DNA from: Betaproteobacteria bacterium
Lineage (GTDB): Bacteria > Pseudomonadota > Gammaproteobacteria > Burkholderiales > SG8-39
Assembly (NCBI GenBank): GCA_011391185.1
Contig: JAABRB010000262.1
Location: 1 to 5,266 of the forward strand
Reading direction: 5' to 3'
DNA: 5,266 nt
Shown: positions 1 through 5,266 of the stretch, in pieces
How the letters are laid out: each line of letters starts with the position of its first letter
Numbering within the stretch: the first letter of the stretch is position 1
Position numbers and translations under genes: made by a program
The notes under the pieces: model-generated
Database searches by the model: none
What the model was told of the DNA's origin: nothing
The model's input: the letters and a program-made list of their open reading frames with translations, nothing else

Positions 1-746
1 TCGAGCCCCGGCAGCACCACCGCGCCGTCGGACCGGCGCGCGATCGCGGCGAGCAATTCGGCGACCGCCGGAATCGTGCCGGTGGAGCCGGCGGCGATGA
101 ACGGGCCCGCGATGTCGCTCTTGAGTCGCTCGGCTTCGCGCCGCAGCAGCTCGTCGCGTCGCGCGGCACCGTCCAAAAGCTTCTGTTCGATCAGGTGATC
201 GTGCCAGGCCGTGCGCGCGAACTTCAGAAACTCGAGCGAAACTTCCCAATGCTTGTCGAGTTCGGGGGGAACGATCCCGTCGAGATCCTCAGGCTTGAGT
301 TTCGCGATCGTGAAATCGTCGAACAGCCGCGCTAGCTGGTCGGCCAGCGCGATCGCGGCCGATGGAGTCGTCGCGATGCGCTCGCTCACGCTTGCATATT
401 TCAGCACGAGTTTGGCCAGTGCGAGCCGCCGCTGGGCCGGCTCGATCGGCGGCGGCAGACGTCCTTCGCCCACTGCGTCCTCGAAGGCGAATTCGTCCTC
501 GTCCACGTCGCCGAGCAGGACGATCTTGGGAAGCAGCGCGGCGTCGGTTCCGAGCGCGTCAAGGATCGCGTGAGAAAGCGCGCGCGCCGCGCGCCGGGTT
601 GGGAGGTAAATCGTGGCGGAAGCGAGCGCCAGCGGGTTTTTGCGCGGCTCGAAGCCCGGCACCAGCTTGCCGTCGAGCAAAGCGTTCACCAGCGTCGGCA
701 GGAACGGCGCCGAAGCCGGGATGGTGAAAACGCGGGGCGCGCTCAT
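1..746 (-). CDS. addB: Double-strand break repair protein AddB, alphaproteobacterial type (3' end cut by window edge)
   Basis: AddB is the partner of the AddA helicase/nuclease. Together they process double-strand DNA ends and load RecA for recombinational repair in the cytoplasm. From the ATG at 746-744 the frame stays open to the window edge and gives 248 residues, about a quarter of the roughly 1,000 usual for this family. Visible signatures of the alpha-type N-terminus are VFTIPASAPFLPTL (residues 6-19), IYLPTRRAARAL (46-57), LLPKIVLLGD (71-80), a QRR at 105-107, RLFDDF (140-145) and AGSTGTIPA (219-227) leading to VVLPGL at the edge. This N-terminal part corresponds to the degenerate helicase-like domain, and I see no G-x4-G-K-T/S Walker A in it. 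The C-terminal nuclease and iron-sulfur cysteines would lie outside the window. The start follows the murU stop by three bases, which implies operon expression, and addA is expected next downstream. Identification rests on recognised family motifs. Confidence 0.94.
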   Translation of the reverse strand, partial: MSAPRVFTIPASAPFLPTLVNALLDGKLVPGFEPRKNPLALASATIYLPTRRAARALSHAILDALGTDAALLPKIVLLGDVDEDEFAFEDAVGEGRLPPPIEPAQRRLALAKLVLKYASVSERIATTPSAAIALADQLARLFDDFTIAKLKPEDLDGIVPPELDKHWEVSLEFLKFARTAWHDHLIEQKLLDGAARRDELLRREAERLKSDIAGPFIAAGSTGTIPAVAELLAAIARRSDGAVVLPGL

Positions 747-752
747 GGCTCA
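744..752 (-). other. murU–addB stop/start junction (TGA GCC ATG)
   Basis: The murU stop TGA and the addB ATG are separated by GCC and are in frame with each other. The GAG formed by the stop codon and spacer lies only two bases from the ATG, too close for a good Shine-Dalgarno site, so addB translation probably depends on ribosomes arriving from murU. There is no room for an independent promoter. Confidence 0.6.
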
Positions 753-1505
753 GATCGAGCCGCGGCGCATGACCTCTTCGGCGGCTCCGATCGCTTCGGG
801 CGAGCCGACATGCATCCACATGCCTTCCAGCGCGAGCCCATGGAGCCGGCCCTCCGCCTCGGCCCGGTCGAACAGCCGCGTGAGCGAAAATGCGCCGGCC
901 GGCGCACCCGCAAACAGACGCGGCGCGAGCACGGCCGCTCCCGCATAGACCAGGGGCGCGCGTTCCTGCTCGCCGCGCCGATGCAGTTTTCCTTGCGCAT
1001 CCATTTCATAGTCGCCAAGGCCACGATAGCCGATCGCGCCGGCGCTCGGCGCCAGAAGAAGCAGTGCGTCCATGCGCGCGGCGTCGAATGCGCGGCCGAG
1101 GCGTTTCAGATTCGACGCAGTGCCTTCCAGCCAAAGACTGTCGGAATTCATCAGCAGGAACGGCGCCGAGCCAAGCCTTTGGGGCTCAAGCCATTGTAAA
1201 GCCTTGCCGATTCCGCCGCCCGTATCGAGCAGTGCGCTGCGCTCGTCGGAGATCACGATCCTTGGCTGCTTCCGCGCCTTCAGATGCCGCTCCAGCGCGT
1301 CGGCGAAGTGATGCACGTTGACGACGGCGGTCTCGACGCCGGCCGCGGCCAGCCGGTCGAGCGCGTGATCGAGGAGCGTCTTGCCGGCGACTTCGATCAG
1401 CGGCTTCGGCTTCGTATCGGTGAGCGGCTTCATCCGCACGCCAAGACCCGCCGCCAGCACCATGGCGGTCTTCGGCACCCCTTGGCGGTGGTTGGTGGCG
1501 GTCAC
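750..1505 (-). CDS. murU: Nucleotidyltransferase, likely MurNAc-1-phosphate uridylyltransferase (MurU-like)
   Basis: This is a 251-residue sugar-phosphate nucleotidyltransferase with a GT-A/Rossmann-like fold. MurU transfers UMP from UTP to MurNAc-1-phosphate, giving UDP-MurNAc in peptidoglycan recycling. The nucleotide-binding signature LAAGLGVRMKPLT (17-29) is followed by PKPL (33-36), with R24 and K34 the expected triphosphate and sugar-phosphate contacts. Other motifs are VNVHHFAD (62-69), LLDTGGGIGKAL (92-103), the metal-binding NSDS (120-123, D122) and WMHVGSPEAI near the C-terminus (230-239), where other family members often have D-V-G-T. The assigned start is a GTG at 1505-1503 with no clear Shine-Dalgarno sequence. 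A second GTG at 1478-1476 would begin MPKTAMVLAAG, which looks like many relatives. Its position directly after the AmgK-like kinase domain strongly favours the MurU role over a mannose-1-phosphate or other sugar nucleotidyltransferase, but specificity cannot be proved from sequence. The stop TGA lies three bases before addB. Confidence 0.88.
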   Translation of the reverse strand: MTATNHRQGVPKTAMVLAAGLGVRMKPLTDTKPKPLIEVAGKTLLDHALDRLAAAGVETAVVNVHHFADALERHLKARKQPRIVISDERSALLDTGGGIGKALQWLEPQRLGSAPFLLMNSDSLWLEGTASNLKRLGRAFDAARMDALLLLAPSAGAIGYRGLGDYEMDAQGKLHRRGEQERAPLVYAGAAVLAPRLFAGAPAGAFSLTRLFDRAEAEGRLHGLALEGMWMHVGSPEAIGAAEEVMRRGSI

Positions 1506-1530
1506 GGCGCGAGCGGGCTCGGCTGGCCGA
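1506..1530 (-). other. 25-base gap between tsaE–amgK and murU
   Basis: This is the longest non-coding stretch in the window. It is very GC-rich and has no recognisable Shine-Dalgarno sequence before the GTG start of murU. It holds a tiny inverted repeat (CGAG-CCCG-CTCG, reading on the minus strand), which is too short and lacks the U-tract of an intrinsic terminator. The gap is compatible with continued transcription into murU. Confidence 0.5.
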
Positions 1531-3069
1531 TCAGGTTTCGGCGGGCGGCGGCACGTGCGTGTCGTACCACGCCTTGAGGCCCTCGAGCGAGGGATGGCCG
1601 AGCGCGCGCATCAGGTAATTTCGTACTCTAGGCAGATGTTTCAGATACTGGGACTTGCCGTCGCGCCGCTCCAAGCGGGCGAAAATGCCCATGATCTTGG
1701 TCGCACGCTGGGCGCCGAGCGTGACGTACTGGCGCGCGAACACGGCGGGGTCGAACGACGGATCTTTCTCGCCGCGGCCGAACGCGTAGCGCGACATCAA
1801 GGCGAGTTCCAAGCCCTCCGAGACATCGGCGCGCGCGTCCATCAGCAGCGAAGCGACGTCATAGGCGTGCGGGCCGATCAGCGTATCCTGGAAATCGAGC
1901 ATGCCGATGCGCGCGATCCCGCCCCGATCCGGCAGCCACAGCAGATTGGGCGAATGGAAGTCGCGCAATACCCAGGTCTTGGGCGCATTGAGCGGCTCCT
2001 CCAGCGCGGCGCGCCACAGCGTCTCGAATTGCCCGCGCGCATCGGCGGCAAGCACCGCGCCGCGATAGGGCAGGTACCAGTCGAGCAGCAGCTCGAGCTC
2101 GATCAGATAAGCGTCGAGATCGTAAGGCGGGATTTCGTATTCGATGCGCGGCGCCACCGGCAGTTTTGTAGGAAGCTCGAGGCTGTGCAGCTCGACCAGG
2201 ACGTCGATCGCCGCCTCGTAGCGCTCTTCGACCGGCGTCGGCGGATCGCCGGCGACGACGCCCTTGTTGCCGAAGTCCTCGATCAGCAGGAGTCCGCTCT
2301 CGATGTCGGCGGCGATGATCTCCGGCGTGCTGAAGCCCTTCTCACGCAGATAGCGCGCGATCGCCACGTACGGGCGCATGTTTTCGGCCAAATGCGCGAT
2401 GGCGCTGTAGGGCAGGCCGTTCTTCACCGGCGGTCCGTCGGGCCGCGGCGGCGCGTTCATCAGGATTATGCTGGTGCCCGATAGCGCGAGCCGCTCATAG
2501 CTCCGGGTCGAGGCGTCGCCCTGGATGCGCCGCCGCCGTGCCGGGCCGAAGCCCGCCGCATCGATCAGCGCGCGCGCCGCACGCAGCCGCTCGAGCCGCT
2601 GGATCCACGTGCCAAATCCGGTGAGCCGCACCTGCCGGTGCGTGGGGCCGAGATCGGGGGCGATCGAGAGCGCGATATCGAGCCGGTCGGTCTGGATCAA
2701 AGTGCCGGCGCGCTCGGGCCATTCCACGAACAGCACCGCGCCGTCGGCCGCCTCGTCCCAGCCGAGTTCGGCAAGCTCGGCCAGGGTCTCGATCCGGAAC
2801 AGATCCGCGTGCACGATGGAAAACTGAGGCAGGTCATAGGCTTGCAGGAGGGTGAAAGTCGGGCTCGGAACTTCCAGGCGCGCGTTGCCCGCCAGATACC
2901 GGATCACCGCGCGCGCCAGCGTCGTCTTCCCGGCGCCGAGGTCGCCCGAGAGCGTGATCACGTCGCCCGGGTCGAGCGCGACGGCCAAGTCCATGGCGAG
3001 CCGCTCGGTGGCGCCCTCGTCGGGCAACGCCACGTCCCAGGTCGAGCGCGGGGCGTTGACAGTGAGCAT
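1531..3069 (-). CDS. tsaE: Bifunctional TsaE (tRNA t6A37 ATPase) / AmgK-like MurNAc/GlcNAc anomeric kinase fusion
   Basis: This 512-residue protein carries two unrelated activities. Residues 1 to about 150 are TsaE, the P-loop ATPase that works with TsaB and TsaD to make N6-threonylcarbamoyladenosine at position 37 of tRNAs. They show Walker A GDLGAGKTT (42-50), the SPTFTL segment (69-74), HADLFR (87-92) and a Walker-B-like VLFVEWPER (112-120). At about 155 an aminoglycoside-phosphotransferase fold begins. It has the AmgK signature GDASTRSY (184-191), a LLIEDFG hinge (261-267), catalytic loop VLRDFHSPNLL (367-377, catalytic D370, N375) and metal site LDFQD (391-395, D392) running into GPHAYDVASLL (399-409). 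AmgK phosphorylates MurNAc or GlcNAc at C1 for the following MurU. The fusion is continuous, with no stop or frameshift between the halves. NCBI-style annotation knows such TsaE/phosphotransferase proteins in alphaproteobacteria. The ATG at 3069 has a weak GAG element six bases upstream that overlaps the end of divL. Sugar specificity is inferred. Confidence 0.93.
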   Translation of the reverse strand: MLTVNAPRSTWDVALPDEGATERLAMDLAVALDPGDVITLSGDLGAGKTTLARAVIRYLAGNARLEVPSPTFTLLQAYDLPQFSIVHADLFRIETLAELAELGWDEAADGAVLFVEWPERAGTLIQTDRLDIALSIAPDLGPTHRQVRLTGFGTWIQRLERLRAARALIDAAGFGPARRRRIQGDASTRSYERLALSGTSIILMNAPPRPDGPPVKNGLPYSAIAHLAENMRPYVAIARYLREKGFSTPEIIAADIESGLLLIEDFGNKGVVAGDPPTPVEERYEAAIDVLVELHSLELPTKLPVAPRIEYEIPPYDLDAYLIELELLLDWYLPYRGAVLAADARGQFETLWRAALEEPLNAPKTWVLRDFHSPNLLWLPDRGGIARIGMLDFQDTLIGPHAYDVASLLMDARADVSEGLELALMSRYAFGRGEKDPSFDPAVFARQYVTLGAQRATKIMGIFARLERRDGKSQYLKHLPRVRNYLMRALGHPSLEGLKAWYDTHVPPPAET

Positions 3070-3075
3070 GGCTTA
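3067..3075 (-). other. divL–tsaE stop/start junction (TAA GCC ATG)
   Basis: The divL stop TAA and the tsaE ATG are separated by only GCC and lie in the same frame. A weak Shine-Dalgarno-like GAG sits within the last divL codons, about six bases before the ATG counting through the stop. This geometry suggests that ribosomes finishing divL re-initiate on tsaE. It also rules out a separate promoter or terminator between the genes. Confidence 0.6.
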
Positions 3076-5266
3076 CTCGGCGGCCTTGTGATCGGCCACG
3101 GCCGCGGGCGGGAAGATGCAGGTCACGACCGTGCCGCCGCCGGGCGCATTGTCGATCGCGACGCTGCCGCCGTGCAATGCCACGAATGAGCGCACGATCG
3201 AGAGCCCGAGGCCCGGGCCGCGGTGTTTGGAGCCGCGCGTGTGCGTCTCGAAACGGCCGAACACGCGCTCCAAGAGTTCCGGCGGCACGCCCGGCCCCTT
3301 GTCGGCGATACGGAAGATGACCGCGCCGTCGCGCCGCTCGGCCGCGAGCGTAATCGTCTCGCCGCGCGGCGAAAAGCCGACGGCGTTGGAAAGCAGATTG
3401 AACAATATCTGCCGCACGCGCTTGGCGTCGGCCCGCAGCGCCCCGATATCGGGCCGCACCCGTATATCGAGTTTCAGGTTCTGCTCGGCCAGACGGTCGC
3501 GGATGCCTTCGGCCGCGGCCTGCACCGTTTCGCGCACATCGACGTCGGAGAGCTCGAGCTGCATCGCGCCGGCGTCGATGGTGGCAAGATCCAGAATATC
3601 GTTGATGATCGCGAGCAGCGCCGCGCTCGACTCGGTGATGTGGCCCACATATTCGCGCTGCTTGGTGTTCAGCGGGCCGATCACCGGATCGTCCAGCAGC
3701 TGCGCGAAGCCGATGATCGTGGTCAGCGGCGAACGCAGTTCGTAGGACACGTGATGCACGAACGCGCTCTTCAGCGCATCGGCCGCGATCAGCGCCTCGT
3801 TGCGCTCGACCAGCGCCCGCTCCACGTTCACGCTGTCGGAGATGTCGCGGAAGGTGACGAGCGTGTCGCCGTCGGGCAGCGGCAAAGCCGCGCAATCGAG
3901 CACGCTGCCGTCGACCCGCTCCAGCCGCCGCTCGACCGGCGTACGATGCTCGAGCGCCGTTACCGCGAGCTTGATGGCGCCGAGCGCTTCCTCGCCGCCC
4001 AACCTGCGGCCCAGGAGCGCGCGGGCCCAGCCGGCAACCGTATCGATATGCGGCCGCGTTGCGAGCGCTTGCGGCGAAAGCTTCCACATCTGGGCAAAGA
4101 CCGGATTGTGCAGCTTGAGCCTGCCGTCGGTGCCGAACACGGCGACGGCTTCGGTCAGCGCCTCGAGCGTTTCGCTTTGCGTCCGGTTCAACGCGTTGAA
4201 GCGGCTCTCCAGCTCGATGCGCTCGCTGATGTCGTCGAACAGATAAGTGACGCCGTGCTCCGGGTTGGGGTTGGTGACCACGCGCAAATGCCGGCCGCCG
4301 GGCAGATACCAGCGGTGCTCCTTGGGCTCGACGGCGCGATAGGCCTGCAGCAACTGCGCCTTCCAGGCGCGGAAGTCGGCTTGTTCCGGGAGCCGGCGCT
4401 CGGTCCTGAGCCGGTCGAGGATCGCCGAATCCGTCGGCCGCTCGTCGAGAAAGGCGGAATCGAGCTGGAACAGCGCGCGATAAGCGGCGTTATAGAACAC
4501 CAGCCGCCCGTCGGCGCCGAAGATCGCAACCGCGGTTGCCAGCTGGTCGAGCGTGCGCCGGTGCGCGGCGACGACGTGCGTGAGCTCGGCCCGGATCGTC
4601 TCGGCCTCGGTCGCGTCGATGCCGACACCGGCGGCGCCGCGCGTGCCCGAGACCTCGACGACGTCGAGCATGCGCCGCTGTCCCGCGACGACCGCCGGCA
4701 GACGCTTGGCGAAAGTGCGGCCCTCGGCGCGCGCACGCAGCGCTTCCTCGCGCGCGCCGCGATCGAGCAGCTCGAGCCCGCGCGCGATCGCGTCATCGGC
4801 GTCGCGCGCTTCGACGGCCAGCGCATAAGCGTGGTTGGCGAAGACGAGGCGGCCCTCGGCGTCGCGGATCCAGATCGGCGCCGGCACCGCCGAGAGCAGT
4901 GCGCGCATTTCCTGCACCTCGGCCTCGAGCCGGCTGAACGACTCCGAAAGCGCCGCGTGGTCGAGGCGCGTGCCGGTGAGCTCCCGCAGCCGCAACACCG
5001 CGGCACCCGCGATCGGCCTGCCTTCGATCTCGACATGGCGCGAGTCGCGGGTGCGCCAGACGCGGCCAAAGGCTTCGCCGCGGCGCCGGAGCGCATCGAT
5101 GGCCGCTTCCATTTCGCGCGCGGCCTCGGGCTCCAGCCAGGTGCCGAACGCCAAGAGCCGCCGCGCCGCTGGTTGACCCGTGAGCTTAGTCGCGTCGCCG
5201 AGGATGAGCGGCTCGGCCTCCTTTTCGCGCCAGGCCACGATCACCTGCGGCTCGCTCAAAATGATC
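3073..5266 (-). CDS. divL: DivL-type multi-PAS kinase homologue with tyrosine in place of the phospho-acceptor histidine (5' end cut)
   Basis: The frame is open to the right edge. The first possible start inside is a TTG at 5259-5257 (728 residues from there, numbering used here), but ATC ATT codons continue upstream, so the true N-terminus, probably with membrane anchoring, lies outside. Domains: a PAS-like segment (about 5-95), a short helical linker, PAS (about 115-218), PAS (about 235-347, ending YLFDDISERIEL), PAS (about 363-476, ending TFRDISDSVNVE), dimerisation helices (about 490-565) and a HATPase domain (about 575-717). The H-box reads HHVSYELRSPLTTI (502-515): Y506 replaces the usual histidine, the defining feature of Caulobacter DivL. 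HATPase boxes are present: N-box NLLSNAVGFSP (621-631), DKGPG (653-657), FGRF (667-670) and GPGLGL (681-686). Known DivL binds the response regulator DivK and modulates CckA, and so CtrA, in the cell cycle. Four PAS-like regions match DivL. The function here is inferred from these signatures. The stop TAA is three bases before tsaE. Confidence 0.9.
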   Translation of the reverse strand, partial: IILSEPQVIVAWREKEAEPLILGDATKLTGQPAARRLLAFGTWLEPEAAREMEAAIDALRRRGEAFGRVWRTRDSRHVEIEGRPIAGAAVLRLRELTGTRLDHAALSESFSRLEAEVQEMRALLSAVPAPIWIRDAEGRLVFANHAYALAVEARDADDAIARGLELLDRGAREEALRARAEGRTFAKRLPAVVAGQRRMLDVVEVSGTRGAAGVGIDATEAETIRAELTHVVAAHRRTLDQLATAVAIFGADGRLVFYNAAYRALFQLDSAFLDERPTDSAILDRLRTERRLPEQADFRAWKAQLLQAYRAVEPKEHRWYLPGGRHLRVVTNPNPEHGVTYLFDDISERIELESRFNALNRTQSETLEALTEAVAVFGTDGRLKLHNPVFAQMWKLSPQALATRPHIDTVAGWARALLGRRLGGEEALGAIKLAVTALEHRTPVERRLERVDGSVLDCAALPLPDGDTLVTFRDISDSVNVERALVERNEALIAADALKSAFVHHVSYELRSPLTTIIGFAQLLDDPVIGPLNTKQREYVGHITESSAALLAIINDILDLATIDAGAMQLELSDVDVRETVQAAAEGIRDRLAEQNLKLDIRVRPDIGALRADAKRVRQILFNLLSNAVGFSPRGETITLAAERRDGAVIFRIADKGPGVPPELLERVFGRFETHTRGSKHRGPGLGLSIVRSFVALHGGSVAIDNAPGGGTVVTCIFPPAAVADHKAAE

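Noticed and set aside
570..1199. Plus-strand open frame of 209 codons across the murU–addB junction
   Set aside because: It is antisense to two well-supported genes, with low-complexity Arg-rich composition and no ribosome-binding site or family resemblance.
1509..1522. Small inverted repeat between tsaE–amgK and murU
   Set aside because: A four-base stem with a four-base loop and no following T-run is too weak to call a terminator or regulatory hairpin in DNA of this GC content.
1381..2484. Long plus-strand open frame of 367 codons opposite the AmgK domain
   Set aside because: It is antisense to a protein with clear catalytic motifs. Its translation is rich in Arg, Gln, Ala and Asp without recognisable domains, as expected for an antisense frame kept free of stops by high GC.
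2834..4087. Minus-strand open frame of 417 codons overlapping the divL 3' half and the TsaE start
   Set aside because: It is an alternative frame of divL and tsaE, very rich in Arg, Ala and Gly, with no domain. The overlapped genes are unmistakable.
71..4944. Scattered GANTC sites (for example 71-75, 123-127, 365-369, 1109-1113, 1209-1213, 3629-3633, 4427-4431, 4457-4461, 4940-4944), considered as CcrM methylation control because of divL
   Set aside because: All lie inside coding sequence, with no cluster at a promoter, and five-base sites are expected at this frequency. The operon promoter is not in the window.
4188..5096. Minus-strand open frame of 302 codons within the DivL PAS region
   Set aside because: It is an alternative frame made mostly of Ser, Arg, Ala and Pro, a typical frame-shifted shadow in GC-rich DNA.
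3073..5266. Annotation as an ordinary PAS sensor histidine kinase
   Set aside because: The H-box histidine is Tyr and the domain layout and surrounding motif match DivL, so an ordinary histidine-kinase call would misstate the likely function.

Overview
The window is a GC-rich (clearly above 60% by eye) stretch of an alphaproteobacterial chromosome. The order on the minus strand is a DivL-type regulator, a TsaE–AmgK fusion, a MurU-type nucleotidyltransferase and alpha-type AddB. This arrangement and the protein signatures (DivL tyrosine box, alpha-type AddB N-terminus, TsaE fused to a phosphotransferase) are typical of Alphaproteobacteria. A Rhizobiales-like lineage is plausible, but I cannot fix the order from sequence alone.

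All real genes lie on the minus strand, so the region reads from right to left. At 5266-3073 is a multi-PAS sensor kinase homologue, cut at its 5' end by the window edge, whose phospho-acceptor histidine is a tyrosine. This is the hallmark of the cell-cycle regulator DivL. Three bases later, 3069-1531 encodes a 512-residue protein that joins TsaE (ATPase of the tRNA t6A37 threonylcarbamoylation machinery) to an AmgK-like sugar kinase. After a 25-base gap, 1505-750 encodes a MurU-like nucleotidyltransferase. Three bases further, 746-1 is the first 248 codons of addB, the AddAB recombination nuclease/helicase subunit, cut by the left edge.

The four genes are packed so tightly that they almost certainly share a transcript. 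The AmgK domain and MurU are expected to act in sequence in peptidoglycan recycling: MurNAc to MurNAc-1-phosphate to UDP-MurNAc. DivL (cell-cycle phosphorelay), TsaE (translation fidelity) and AddB (double-strand-break repair) are housekeeping functions with no shared pathway, although all bear on growth and division.

There is no non-coding stretch above 25 bases. I see no RNA gene, mobile element, CRISPR array, convincing promoter or terminator. No clearly novel system is present. The most notable features are the His-to-Tyr change plus an altered N-box in the kinase, the TsaE–AmgK fusion beside MurU, and two matching stop-GCC-ATG junctions.
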